NCBI RefSeq assembly: GCF_026626665.1
Contig: NZ_JAPNKE010000002.1
Span: forward strand, 8,223,168 to 8,287,167
Length of the DNA stretch: 64,000 nucleotides
Direction of reading: 5' to 3'
Source: Nannocystis pusilla
GTDB taxonomy: Bacteria; Myxococcota_A; Polyangia; Nannocystales; Nannocystaceae
The notes below the pieces were generated by a model. That model saw nothing but the letters and a program-made list of their open reading frames with translations. It made no database searches and was not told where the DNA came from. Position 1 is the stretch's first letter; the number at the start of each line of letters is the position of its first letter. This document shows, piece by piece, positions 50,541 through 59,954 of this stretch. A program made the translations under genes and the position numbers.

Positions 50541-51080
50541 ATGCGCCGAACCGCGCGTAAGCGCCGGTGTGAGGCTGGATTGGGGCTGATATGCGTCGCC
50601 GCGTTCGCGGCTGGCTGTGCCGACGACACCACCGCCGGCACGCTCTCCATTAGTGGTACCGAGGGCTCGACGGCCACCACCACCGACGCGCCGACGTCCA
50701 CCGATTCGCCGACGTCCCCCGTCACCACCGACGCCCCGACCACCACCAATCCGGTGACCACCACCGATTCCACCACCACCGAGTCACCGACCACCACGGT
50801 CGCCCCCACCACTACCGACTCGACGACGACGACGACCGACACCGACTCGACGACCACGACCTCCACGACGACCTCCGTCACCGACACCGACGCCACCACC
50901 GGCGATCCCCTCGTCGGCCGCTCCGTCACCCAGACCGTCAACAGCGGCACCGTCGCCTCCAGTCCCAACTTCCGCATGGTCTTCACCCTGGGTCAGCCCA
51001 CCCAGAATCAGGCTGTCTACACCTCCGACAACTTTCGCCTCCAGGGCGGCCTCATCGGCGCCAACGGGAACCCGCCATGA
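50541..51080 (+). CDS. Thr/Asp/Ser-rich lipoprotein, copy 2
   Basis: This is a near-identical paralogue of the 47195 gene (same 179-residue length; period 3346 bases). Differences are confined mainly to the Thr-rich linker and a Val/Ala change before the lipobox ('CVAAFAAGC'). The C-terminal domain is unchanged. The stop again overlaps the collagen-like gene by four bases, so the gene pair was duplicated as a unit. Confidence 0.88.
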   Translation: MRRTARKRRCEAGLGLICVAAFAAGCADDTTAGTLSISGTEGSTATTTDAPTSTDSPTSPVTTDAPTTTNPVTTTDSTTTESPTTTVAPTTTDSTTTTTDTDSTTTTSTTTSVTDTDATTGDPLVGRSVTQTVNSGTVASSPNFRMVFTLGQPTQNQAVYTSDNFRLQGGLIGANGNPP

Positions 51081-52413
51081 AATCCTCGCGACCCAACCCG
51101 ATGAAGAAGTGGTGGCTCGGTGCCCTCCTCGCCACAGCCTGGCTCCTCCCGCTCGACGCCAGCGCCCTCGCCGTCCCGGCCCTCGTCACTCACCAGGGCC
51201 GCCTCTTCGACGCCGGCGGCGTCCCCGTCGACGGCACCCAGGACATCACCTTCGCCATCTACGACGCCGAGGTCGCGGGCAACGAGATCTGGGCCGAGAC
51301 CATCAGCGTCACCTTCGATGAGGGTTTCTTCTCCGTCCGCCTCGGCGAACAGCTCGTCCTCGACGAGGTCGTCTTCGACGGCAGCACCCGCTGGCTCGGC
51401 ATCACTGTCGGCTCCGACCCGGAGATGACCCCGCGCGCCGCCATCGTCAGCGTCCCCTACGCCATGTTCGCCGGTGACGTCCGCGGCGAGATCAACCCCA
51501 CCAGCGTCAACATTCAGGGCTTCGGCCAGGTCATCAACGAGAGCGGCCAGTGGGTCGGCGATCCTTCCGGCCTGATCGGCCCCGCGGGTCCGCCCGGGCC
51601 CGCCGGTCCTGCCGGTTCCGAGGGCCCCGCGGGTCCTGCCGGCGCCGAAGGTCCCGCCGGCCCCGCCGGCCCTGCCGGTCCTGCCGGCGCCGAAGGTCCT
51701 GCAGGTCCCGCCGGCGCCGAGGGTCCCGCCGGTCCCGCGGGCCCTGCCGGTCCTGCCGGCCCCGAAGGCCCTGCCGGCCCCGCGGGTGCCGATGGCCCAG
51801 CCGGTCCCGCCGGCCCTGCCGGCCCACAGGAGCACAGGGACCGATGGGCGAGCCGGGCCCCGCCGGTCCTCAGGGCCCGCAAGGCCCGATGGGCGCCACC
51901 GGTCCGATGGGCCCGATGGGCGCGCAAGGTCCCCAGGGCGTGCAAGGCCCCGCGGGACCCGAGGGCCCGACCGGTCCCACCGGCGCCACGGGCCCTCAAG
52001 GCCCTCAAGGCCCCAAGGGCGACACCGGCCCGCAGGGCCCGCAAGGCGTCCCCGGCCCCACCAGCGTGGCCGCCTGCCCGAACTACCCCGCCTTCTCGAC
52101 CTTCCAGGTCAACACGGCCACCTCGCTGCTGTGCCTCTATTACGACACCGCCGGCGGCAATCAGAACTGGTACCAGAGCGCCGATCGCTGCCGCACCGCC
52201 TACGGCGGCGCGTATCTCTGCACCTACGAGCAAGTCCGCCGCGCTTGCGCCACGGGCATGACGCTGCAGCTCAACACCTGGATGGGCGACCGCGTCGACG
52301 ACGACCGGGGCATCCGCGTCAACGACACCAACTGCGCCAACTTCGACGAGGACGAGAACTTCGGCTCGGCCTTCGGCGCCCGCTACTGCTGCCTGCAGTG
52401 GATGAAGTACTGA
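51077..52413 (+). CDS. Collagen-like surface protein, copy 2 (frameshift near 51828)
   Basis: The signal and N-terminal domain are almost identical to copy 1 up to about 51800. The Gly-X-Y region is shorter (about 160 residues) and leaves frame at ggcCCacagg; adding one C continues as 'GPTGAQGPMGEPGPAG' to the stop at 52413. The C-terminal domain is a diverged relative ('SLLCLYYDTAGGNQNWYQSA', 'YGGAYLCTYEQVRRACATG') of the copy 1 head. The pattern of conserved stalk start with variable stalk length and head suggests diversification of an adhesin. Confidence 0.88.
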
Positions 52414-52440
52414 CGCCGACTCGCACGCGCGCGAGCGCGA

Positions 52441-52620
52441 CTGCTGCCCGCAGCGCTCGAGCAAGCCGACCTCGACGACTCGCGCTCGCTCGAGCGCGGC
52501 TGCTAACTGCGGCGATCGAGCAAGCCGACCTCGACGACTCGCGCTCGCTCGAGCGCGACTGCTACCCGCAGCGCTCGAGCAAGCCGACCTCGACGACTCG
52601 CGCTCGCTCGAGCGCGACTG
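52441..52620. repeat. 59-60-bp tandem repeat, 3 copies
   Basis: Units with GCAAGCCGACCTCGACGACT and cgcgctcgctcgagcgcg start near 52461, 52520 and 52579 (phase of the shared block). The array follows the stop of the collagen-like copy 2. No gene is convincing in 52621-52807. Confidence 0.9.
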
Positions 52621-52807
52621 CAGTGATCGCACCCGCAAGAGCGCGGCCTGCTGTCTGGTTTGCCCGGAGACGAACATCGTTTCGTCGCCCAACGCGCTCG
52701 ACTCGCCGGGCAACTCGAGAATGAATCGCAACCGTCGAGCCCGCTCGTCGCGCGTCCTCGCCCGCCGCCGCGCTTGACCGTTCCCTGGCCGTCTGCGACC
52801 ACGGGTC

Positions 52808-53869
52808 GTGCTCCTTCCCTCGCGCCGTCTCCTGCTCGTGCGCCCGAGCGCCGCGGCGCTCGCCTTCCTGTCGGCGGCCTGCGGCGCCCCTGCGAGCGCC
52901 CCCGAGCCCCACGCGGCCTCGCCCCTCCCCGCGGACAGCTCGCCCCATGCACCTGTCTCTGAGGACACCTCGTCTCCGATCCCTGCCCCGAAGACCAGAT
53001 CGCCCCTACCTGTCCCCACGGACAGACAATCATCACCTGTCCCCACGGACAGCCAAGCAACGCCTGTCCCCACGGACAGCCAAACATCACCTGTCCCCGC
53101 GGCCAGCCCACCTCCCGCCGACGCGCAGGCCCGCTGGTGGTGCGCCTGTTACTCGCGCGTCGGCCCGACCCCTGCCACGGCCTGTCGCAAGGCCGAGGCC
53201 GACTGCAAGGGCCTCGAGCGCAAGGCGCGTGGCGCCGGCAGCAGCGCGATCGTCCCCCGCTCCCTGACGCACGTCTGCCGCGAGATCGTCGCCGAGCACC
53301 CGGGCGACCTCCTCGGCGGGCGCGAGCAGTGGAAGCCGAGCGATCGACCTGGCGCTTGGGTCAGCTTTGGCGCCTGCCTGCTGCCCGGTCCGCCCGACGC
53401 CGGCGCCGGTGACGGCGAGCCGACCGAGGAGCTGCCGTCGATCCTCGGCCGCGAGCGGCTCGGCGAGCTCAAGATCGGCTTGCCCGCCGCCGAGCTTCCC
53501 CGGCTGCTCGGCGATCGCGGGCGCCGGGGCCCGGCCCAGCTGTCCGAGGCGACCGGCAGCTACGTCCAGCAGTGGAGCTGGCCGGACAAGGGCCTCGAGC
53601 TCACCCTCGAGGCCGCCGACAAGCGCGGCCCTTACGCGCTCGCCGCCATCCGCGCGTTCGCTCCTTGCGCCCTGCGCACGGCTCGCGGGATCGGCCTCGG
53701 CGACAGCTACAAGTCCGTCGAGACCGCCTATCTCGCCGACCGCGACCCCGAGGAGGAGCAGGACGAGCTGTCCTTCGTCGCCGGTTCGGTCTATAGCGGC
53801 GTCATCTTCACCTTCGACGCCGAGCGCGGCAAGGTCAGCGAAATCTTCTTCGGCGCCGCCGCCGAGTGA
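52808..53869 (+). CDS. Lipoprotein whose linker is encoded by palindrome repeats
   Basis: The 353-residue product starts at GTG 52808 with signal 'AAALAFLSAACGAP'. The linker contains 'SPVPTDSQATPVPTDSQ'-type repeats, each encoded by a 27-bp unit carrying CTGTCCCC-ACGGACAG. A Cys-containing region ('WWCACYSRVGPTPATACRKA') and two similar domains ('GELKIGLPAAELPRLLGD', 'ARGIGLGDSYKSVETAYL') follow, the latter like periplasmic domains that end 'VIFTFDAERGKVSEIFFG'. It is probably periplasmic or surface-bound. It ends 12 bases before the esterase gene. Confidence 0.8.
   Translation: MLLPSRRLLLVRPSAAALAFLSAACGAPASAPEPHAASPLPADSSPHAPVSEDTSSPIPAPKTRSPLPVPTDRQSSPVPTDSQATPVPTDSQTSPVPAASPPPADAQARWWCACYSRVGPTPATACRKAEADCKGLERKARGAGSSAIVPRSLTHVCREIVAEHPGDLLGGREQWKPSDRPGAWVSFGACLLPGPPDAGAGDGEPTEELPSILGRERLGELKIGLPAAELPRLLGDRGRRGPAQLSEATGSYVQQWSWPDKGLELTLEAADKRGPYALAAIRAFAPCALRTARGIGLGDSYKSVETAYLADRDPEEEQDELSFVAGSVYSGVIFTFDAERGKVSEIFFGAAAE
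52954..53105. repeat. 27-bp array of in-frame palindromes
   Basis: Perfect TGTCCCCACGGACA copies lie at 53011, 53038 and 53065, with variants at 52954 and 53092. The 27-bp period keeps the reading frame. Confidence 0.95.
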
Positions 53870-53881
53870 GCGCGTGCAGTC

Positions 53882-54553
53882 ATGAACGAAATGCTCCCCT
53901 GCGTCGAGGTCGACGCCAAGGTCCCCGCCACCGCCAGCGTCATCTTCCTCCACGGCCTCGGCGCCGACGGCCACGACTTCGAGCCGGCCGTACCGCTGTT
54001 CGGCCTGCCGTGGGCGCGCTTCATCCTCCCGCACGCCCCCGCGATGCCGATCACGATCAACGGCGGCTACGTCATGCCCGCCTGGTACGACATCCGCAGC
54101 CTCGGCTTCGACCCGCACGCCGGCCCGCGCGAAGACGAGGCCCACATCCGGGCCAGCGCCGCCGCCATCAACCGCCTCATCGCCCGCGAGAACGCCCGTG
54201 GGATCGCCAGCGAGCGCATCGTCCTCGGCGGCTTCAGCCAGGGCGGCGCCATGGCCCTCTACACCGGCTCGCGTCACCCCGAGACCCTCGCCGGCCTGCT
54301 CGTCCTCAGCGCCTACGAGCTCCTGGCCGACAAGCGCGAGGAGCTGACCCGCGCCAACTTCGACACCCCCGCCCTGTTCTGCCACGGCCGCCACGACCCG
54401 CTGGTGCCGATGTTCGCCGGCCGCGCCGCCCACGACGCCGCCCTCCGCCCCGGCCGCGACGTCCGCTGGCACGACTACCCGATCCAGCACGAGGTCTCGA
54501 CCGCCGAGCTCGAGCTCGTGTCCGGCTGGCTTCACGAACGCCTCCCGCGCTGA
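53882..54553 (+). CDS. Phospholipase/carboxylesterase (alpha/beta hydrolase)
   Basis: The 223-residue cytoplasmic enzyme belongs to the acyl-protein thioesterase/carboxylesterase family. It has the oxyanion strand 'SVIFLHGLGADGHDF', the nucleophile Ser in 'IVLGGFSQGGAMALY', the Asp in 'CHGRHDPLVP' and the His in 'YPIQHEVSTAEL'. Length and spacing are normal (E. coli and Pseudomonas members are about 218-225 residues). It starts 12 bases after the lipoprotein gene. Confidence 0.95.
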   Translation: MNEMLPCVEVDAKVPATASVIFLHGLGADGHDFEPAVPLFGLPWARFILPHAPAMPITINGGYVMPAWYDIRSLGFDPHAGPREDEAHIRASAAAINRLIARENARGIASERIVLGGFSQGGAMALYTGSRHPETLAGLLVLSAYELLADKREELTRANFDTPALFCHGRHDPLVPMFAGRAAHDAALRPGRDVRWHDYPIQHEVSTAELELVSGWLHERLPR

Positions 54554-54559
54554 AGCCCT

Positions 54560-54840
54560 CTCTGCCGAGAAGCGGTGCATGTCTTCATGAACATGTCCCT
54601 CGAGGCATGTGAGACGTCGCGGCCGCGAGCTGCACGCCGAGGCGGTTCGCCAATCACATGTCCTTTCGGACAGCACCCCGTCCTCCGCGAACCCATCCGC
54701 GTCGCCGTCCACGACGCGTGACTTGCCCTCGCCAAGAGTGACGACAGCTTCATTTTTAAATAGACAGCACCACGTCCTCCGCGAATCCATCGACGTCGCT
54801 GCCCACGGCACGTGAACTGCCCCCGCCAAGAGCGGCGAGA
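54560..54840. repeat. Palindromes and a 94-bp tandem duplication
   Basis: A perfect palindrome lies at 54659-54672 and a weaker one near 54594. Two 94-bp units starting GACAGCACC begin at 54669 and 54763, diverged; the boundary carries the AT core attttTAAAtag. The array lies between convergent genes. Confidence 0.85.
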
Positions 54841-54842
54841 GA

Positions 54843-55754
54843 TCAGAAGCGCAGCAGCAGCGTGGCTCCGCCGATCGTCGGGGCCACCGTCGCCCGGCCT
54901 TCTTGCCAGCGGAGGAACGCCTTGCGGCGCAGCACCCCGTGGGTGAACAGGCCCCAGCCGATCGCTGCGGCCACCAGGCCGCCGCCGATCAGCGGCACCC
55001 CTGCGCGACGGTCTTCGCCGAACACGTCGGTCGTGCGCGCCGCGATCCCGAGGCCGAACACCACCAGCCCGATCGTGCCGAGCGCCGCGCCGATGATCAT
55101 GCGCGGGGTCCCGTTGGGCGGGGTCTTGTCCGGATCGATCGGCGCCTCGGACACCTCCACCACCGCCGGCATCTGCCCGTTCGGCGGCCCCCAGCTGTGC
55201 TCCGCCCCGGGCAACGGCCGCTGGTAGATCTGCCACGTCCGCGGTTTCGAGCGCCCCGGCTCCGGCGGCGTCTCCACGGCCACAGATCCGCCCGGAGCCG
55301 TCGTCGGCGGCGCCTCGGCGCTCTCCGGCGGCGCTGCCGGTTTCGTCCCCTCGGCGCGCGCGGGCGAGCTGGCCGGTGCAGTCGGTCCCGTCGTCGACTC
55401 TGCCGGCGCACTCGTCTTCGTCGTCGACTCTGCCGGCGCAGTCGCCTCCGCAGGCGCCGTCGTCGTCGCCGTCGTCGCGCTCGTCTCCGTCGGGGTCGTC
55501 GCGCCCGGACTCGTCGACCCCGGCGCAAACGGAGCCACCTTCATCGCGGCTTTCGGTCCCGCGGACGTCGCCACCCCCGTCGCCGTCGTCGCGCCAGGAA
55601 GGATCGATCCCTCGAACCTCGTCGACGCGCCGCCCGAACCGAGTTCTCGCCGGATTGTTGCAGGTGCGACGTTCATCGGCGCCGCGTACACGAGCGACGG
55701 GGTCAACGTCAGCGACACCGTCACGCAGATCGCTCGCGAGCGCATGGACCTCAT
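54843..55754 (-). CDS. Secreted Ala/Thr/Pro-rich protein with C-terminal membrane helices
   Basis: The 303-residue product has a cleavable signal ('AICVTVSLTLTPSLVYAAP'), a linker of about 130 residues made of Ala, Thr, Pro, Glu and Ser ('TTKTSAPAESTTGPTAPAS'), and a C-terminal part with two hydrophobic segments ('MIIGAALGTIGLVVFGLGIA', 'PLIGGGLVAAAIGWGLFTHG'). Many Nannocystineae envelope proteins share this plan. The start at 55754 was chosen over 55745 for the extra positive residue. It is divergent from the caspase-like gene. Confidence 0.7.
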   Translation of the reverse strand: MRSMRSRAICVTVSLTLTPSLVYAAPMNVAPATIRRELGSGGASTRFEGSILPGATTATGVATSAGPKAAMKVAPFAPGSTSPGATTPTETSATTATTTAPAEATAPAESTTKTSAPAESTTGPTAPASSPARAEGTKPAAPPESAEAPPTTAPGGSVAVETPPEPGRSKPRTWQIYQRPLPGAEHSWGPPNGQMPAVVEVSEAPIDPDKTPPNGTPRMIIGAALGTIGLVVFGLGIAARTTDVFGEDRRAGVPLIGGGLVAAAIGWGLFTHGVLRRKAFLRWQEGRATVAPTIGGATLLLRF

Positions 55755-55835
55755 GGCGGGCGCATCCTCGCACATTCGCGCCGCGAAGTCGCGCGCGTGC
55801 GAGGCTCGCGCCGACTCGGTTATGCTCCAGCCTGC

Positions 55836-56846
55836 ATGGCGCTGCGCATCAACGGAACCCTCGCCCCGCCCGGCTCTCCCTGGTACGAGCGACTGTTCGC
55901 CGACCAGCTCTGCACCGTCGTGATCGCCTGCGGCTTCGACGAGTACGGCGCCAACCGCTCGCAAGACCAGCTGCTCGAGACCGGCCTGGTCGCGCGCGGC
56001 TTCTCGCGCGACGACGCCGGCGCGCTCGCGCGGATCGCCGCCGGCAAGCGCGTCGTCCCCCAGCGACCCGCCGAGCACTGGATCGCCGGAGCCGCCGCCA
56101 CCGACGCCGCCGGCCGCCCGGTCGACGTCGTCGTCACCCTCGTGCGCGCGGGCGACGGCAGCGCCGGCGGCGACGCGGCCTCCGCCTTCCTCGACGGCCT
56201 CGGTCGCTGCGACGTGGCGATGTACGGCGGCCACGGCCGCTACGGCACCGGCCCCGACTTCGACTACAACTTCACCGCCGACCTCGTCGACGACAAGGGC
56301 GCGATCGAGGCCAGCTTCAGCGAGTACAAGGACCTCGAGGAGTTCCTGGTCGAGCGCGGGCGGACGAGCAAGCGCTCGCCGCTGGTCGAGTACCGCGCCC
56401 TGGTCGCCCGGGGCCGCCTGCAGATCCGCCGCGTCAACTCCGGCAACCTCGTCATCAACCTGCGCAACTATCACACCGCCGAGTTCGGCGCGCACGTCAT
56501 GGTCGATCAGCTCAAGACCGACCCCAACATCCGCCGCATGTCGAAGCAGGCGTTCGACAAGCGCTACCGGCTGTGGCTGTTCAACGGCTGCCGCACCAAC
56601 GATTATTTTTACAACCTGCGCAAGCTCAACCCGAAGGCCAACGCCGGCGGCCTCGACCTGATCGGCACCCGCCGCGTCACCTATTGGAGCATGATCGGCG
56701 ACACCATGCTGAAGCTGCTCGACGAGCTGCTGCAGCGGCGCACGTTCTCGCAGATCTTGCAATCCCTCCACGCGGTCAACCCCGACAACCCCGGCGACGA
56801 CGCCCGGGGCCCGAGCCACGTCGCCGACCTCGGCCGCCGCGCCTGA
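55836..56846 (+). CDS. Caspase-like (clan CD) cysteine peptidase candidate
   Basis: The 336-residue soluble protein shows a first strand ending 'CTVVIACGFDEYGANRS', a catalytic-His-type motif 'VAMYGGHGRYGTG' (His133) and a Cys motif 'LWLFNGCRTNDYF' (Cys252). This His-Gly...Asn/Asp-x-Cys-Arg arrangement is that of caspase-fold peptidases (C14/C25/CHAT). The spacing of 119 residues is longer than in caspases, with an insert between. There is no signal peptide. A HEAT-repeat protein gene follows after 16 bases. The substrate and whether it is self-activated are unknown; the family call rests on the two motifs and strand order. Confidence 0.6.
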   Translation: MALRINGTLAPPGSPWYERLFADQLCTVVIACGFDEYGANRSQDQLLETGLVARGFSRDDAGALARIAAGKRVVPQRPAEHWIAGAAATDAAGRPVDVVVTLVRAGDGSAGGDAASAFLDGLGRCDVAMYGGHGRYGTGPDFDYNFTADLVDDKGAIEASFSEYKDLEEFLVERGRTSKRSPLVEYRALVARGRLQIRRVNSGNLVINLRNYHTAEFGAHVMVDQLKTDPNIRRMSKQAFDKRYRLWLFNGCRTNDYFYNLRKLNPKANAGGLDLIGTRRVTYWSMIGDTMLKLLDELLQRRTFSQILQSLHAVNPDNPGDDARGPSHVADLGRRA

Positions 56847-56862
56847 CTTCACGGAGCCGACC

Positions 56863-57435
56863 ATGTCCACCCCCGACTTCGCCAGCCGAGTCCAGGCGTT
56901 CGCCGACAACCCCTCGCCCGCCGCCGCCAAGGCCCTCGCCGCCGAGCACGACGACCGCGCCTTCGCGGCCCTCGTCGACGCCATGAACGACTTCATGGAG
57001 GGCCCCGACGCGGTCGCCTACCGCGAGGCCGTCCGCACCGTCGCCACCCCCGCCGTCCTCGCCAAGTGGATGAGCGGCGACCTCGACGCCCGTCGGACCG
57101 CCGCCCACGCCCTCAGCGCCCGCTTCCCCGACCACGTCCCCTTCATCGCCCAGGGCCTGCGCGACCCCGACGACCAGGTCCGGGCGATCTGCCGCCGGTC
57201 TCTTCGGTCATGGTCTTCGAGCCCTGTCCTTCACGACCTGTTCCTCGAGGCAGTTCGGCACGACGACCCGCGCGTGCGCCTGCTGGCCGCCGAGGGCCTC
57301 GGCAAGCTCGGCGGGCCGGCCGACCTGCCGGCGCTGCAGGCGGCCCTCGACGCCGAGCAGGACGACCGGACGCGCGACCGGCTGGCCTGGGCGGTCGAGC
57401 GCATCGAGGACCAGGCCGCGGACGAGCAGGGCTGA
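56863..57435 (+). CDS. HEAT-repeat protein next to the caspase-like gene
   Basis: The 190-residue protein is all-helical with HEAT/PBS-lyase-type repeats in 'LDARRTAAHALSARFPDHV', 'DPDDQVRAICRRSLRSW' and 'DDPRVRLLAAEGLGKLGG'. Such proteins serve as binding scaffolds. Its 16-base distance from the caspase-like gene suggests cotranscription and a possible regulatory or substrate-presenting role for that protease. It has no signal peptide. Confidence 0.85.
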   Translation: MSTPDFASRVQAFADNPSPAAAKALAAEHDDRAFAALVDAMNDFMEGPDAVAYREAVRTVATPAVLAKWMSGDLDARRTAAHALSARFPDHVPFIAQGLRDPDDQVRAICRRSLRSWSSSPVLHDLFLEAVRHDDPRVRLLAAEGLGKLGGPADLPALQAALDAEQDDRTRDRLAWAVERIEDQAADEQG

Positions 57436-57787
57436 CCTTTGCGGACGGTCGTGCGGCCGGAGGTCCGGTCCGGGCCGTCCGCGATGCGCGAGCACCGACA
57501 GCGGACGAGCCGCTCCGACGTCGTCGCGCGAAAGCCTGCGCACGAAGCGGGCCCGACGGAGCCTCCGCACGGACGCGACGCCGTCGGCGAGCCGCGTCGA
57601 CGGAGCCTCCGCACGAGGCCAACACGACGAGCCCTCCGCGCGCAGCGGCCACGCGACGACGACTCGTCCGCGAGCATGAAGATGCGACGCGTGAAGCGAC
57701 CCGCAGCACGGAGCGCCCGCACGGCTCGGCGGCGGCGTAGCGGTCGGACCCGCGGGTGTGCTAGCTTCCCGCGCTCCTCAAAGCCTC
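57436..57787. other. Gene-free spacer
   Basis: The sequence carries scattered 'gacggagcctccgcacg' repeats (three imperfect copies, about 57550-57630) but no convincing frame or palindrome. It separates the HEAT gene from the methyltransferase. Confidence 0.5.
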
Positions 57788-58602
57788 ATGGCCAGCCGCT
57801 CCACCGCCCGCAAGCAAACCCTCGCCGAACAGGCCGACCGCTTCGCCCTCTATCAAGAGGCAGTCAACGCCCCCGTCGACAACATCGAATTCATCGAGCG
57901 CGTCTACAACGAGATGCGCGGCGTCAAGCCCAAGGTGCTCAAGGAGGACTTCTGCGGCACCGCGCTGCTGGCCACCGAGTGGGCCAAGCGCGGCCCCCAG
58001 CGCCGGTCGATCGGCGTCGACCTCGACGCCGAGGCGCTCGCCTGGGCCCGCCGCCACAACCTCGGCCCCGCCGGCCCCACCATCGCCAGCCGCATCGAGC
58101 TGGTCCACGCCGACGTCCTCGCCCCCTCGAGCACCGCGCCGACGTCGTCTGCGCCCTCAACTTCAGCTACTTCCTGCTGCCCTCGCGCCAGCAGTTGCTC
58201 GCCTACTTCCGCAACGTCCGCCGCTCGCTGCGCCCGCGCGGCCTGTTCGTGCTCGACTGCATCGGCGGCACCGAGGCCGTGGCCGACTACCACGAGCGCC
58301 GCGAGTACGACGGCTTCTCGTACCTGTGGGACCACAGCGAGTTCAACCCGCTCGACCACACCGCGCGCTGCTCGATCAGCTTCGCCTTCCCCGACGGCTC
58401 GCGCATCGAGCCGGCGTTCGCTTACCGCTGGCGCGTGTGGACGGTGCCCGAGCTGCGCGACCTCCTCGAGGAGGCGGGCTTCGCCGCGCCGCGGGTGTTC
58501 TGGGAGTACACCGACGAAGAGGACGGCACGACCGAATACCGCGAGATCGCCCACGAGCAGAACCAGGAGATCTGGTTGACCTACCTGGTTGCCTCGACAT
58601 GA
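57788..58602 (+). CDS. Class I SAM-dependent methyltransferase (frameshift near 58133)
   Basis: The N-terminal frame gives 'QADRFALYQEAVNAPVDNIE', 'VLKEDFCGTALLATEWAK' (SAM motif I, with Cys-Gly-Thr in place of Gly-x-Gly) and 'GVDLDAEALAWARRHN'. One C added near cccccTCgag joins it to 'ADVVCALNFSYFLLPSRQQL' (motif IV/V) and 'RPRGLFVLDCIGG', ending at 58602. The 'CALNFSY' form is typical of a methyltransferase subgroup seen in Deltaproteobacteria. Substrate is unknown. It is followed by a small coupled ORF. Confidence 0.87.
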
Positions 58603-58823
58603 CCCGCAGCACGACGAAACCCCGCCCGTTCCCCGTCGTCGACCTGGTCCGCGCCGTCCCGGCCGTGCGCCGCGGCGAACCGCAGACCTGGCCGCCGCGA
58701 CATGCCCTGGAGGACAGCCTGCCCATCGTCGCGGTGGCGCCGACTCCCCCGGCCGCCGCGCTTTATGTCCCCAAGGACAGCAAGAACATCTCTCGCGCTC
58801 CTGCTCGCCAGGACATGACCTGA
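58599..58823 (+). CDS. Small coupled ORF containing palindromes
   Basis: A 74-residue frame starts at an ATG overlapping the methyltransferase stop. The first 35 residues look plausible ('RPFPVVDLVRAVPAVRRGEP'); the rest is shaped by palindromes at 58703-58716 and 58766-58779 ('HALEDS', 'LYVPKDSKN'). No family is recognised, and it may be non-coding leader for the next gene. Confidence 0.35.
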   Translation: MTRSTTKPRPFPVVDLVRAVPAVRRGEPQTWPPRHALEDSLPIVAVAPTPPAAALYVPKDSKNISRAPARQDMT

Positions 58824-58831
58824 AGGACAGC

Positions 58832-59907
58832 ATGGCGAACTTCCGCTCCGACAACAACGCAGGCCTGGTCCCGGAGGCGCTGGCGGCGTTGGTCGAGGCG
58901 GCGCAAGGCGACGCGGTGGCCTACGGGGGCGACGACGTCACCAGCAAGTCCGCGACGCGGGTCGCCGGCCTGTTCGGCGCCGAGGCCCGCGCGGCGGTGT
59001 TCTTCGTCGCCACCGGCACGGCCGCCAACACCCTGGCGATCGCCGCGATGACGGAGCCGTGGCAGCGGGTCCTGTGCCACCGCTACAGCCACTACAACGA
59101 GGACGAGTCGACCGCGCCCGAGCGCATCACGATGTGCCGCACGACGCCGATCGAGCCCGGCGCGGACCCGACCCGCCTCGCCCCCGAAGACCTCCTGCCG
59201 CACCTCGTCGGTCGCCGCGGCGACGTCCACGAGCCCGCGCCCGGCGTGCTCACCCTGTCGAACCCGACCGAGCTCGGCACCGTCTACGCCCCGGCCGAGC
59301 TGGCGGCGCTGTGCCGCCTCGCCCACGAGCACGGCTTCCGCGTCCACGTCGACGGCGCGCGCTTCAGCCAGGCCGTGGCCCACGTCATGCGCGCGCACGA
59401 CCTGTCCGAAGAGGCAGCCTGCCGCGCGCTCACCGTCGACGCCGGCGTCGACGCGCTCTCGTTCGGCGGCACCAAGGCCGGCCTGGCGATCGGCGAGGCG
59501 GTGGTGCTGTTCACCGGCCCGTCGCCCGCCGCGGCCCGGGCCGCCGAGCGCCTGCCGTTCCTTCGCAAGTCGACCGGCCACCTGCTGAGCAAGCACCGCT
59601 ACGTCTCGGGCCAGTTCAACCGCGTGCTCGCCCACGGCGCGTGGGTCCGCCACGCGACCGTCGCGGCGACGATGGCCGAGCGCCTGGCCGCGGGCCTGCG
59701 GATCCGCGGCCTTGTGCCCGCCTTCCCGCGCGAGTCCAACGCGGTGTTCGTCGACCTGCCCCCGGCCGTCGACCGCCGCCTGCGCAACCGCGGCCACGCC
59801 TACTACCCGTTCGCCACCCCGTCGGCGCGCGCGCTCGCCTGATGTGCAGCTTCGCCACCACCCCCGCCGACATCGACGCCTTCCTCGCCGACATCCCGCC
59901 GCCCTGA
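58832..59907 (+). CDS. Threonine-aldolase/beta-eliminating lyase family (frameshift near 59822)
   Basis: The PLP fold-type I protein starts 'MANFRSDNNAGLVPEAL' and has the cofactor-binding 'ATGTAANTLAIAAM', the Asp-containing strand 'FRVHVDGARFSQAVAHV' and the Schiff-base Lys in 'ALSFGGTKAGLAIGEAVV'. It cleaves a beta-hydroxy-amino acid to glycine plus aldehyde. The frame ends early at 59842; adding one G at ccccgTCGG yields 'PVGARARLMCSFATTPADID' to 59907, the usual family C terminus. A half-palindrome overlaps the ribosome-binding region (tgaaggacagcATG). Confidence 0.9.
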
Positions 59908-59954
59908 GCGAGCCGAGAGCGGCACCCCCGACTCGAGCGCCCGCGACGCGTCTC

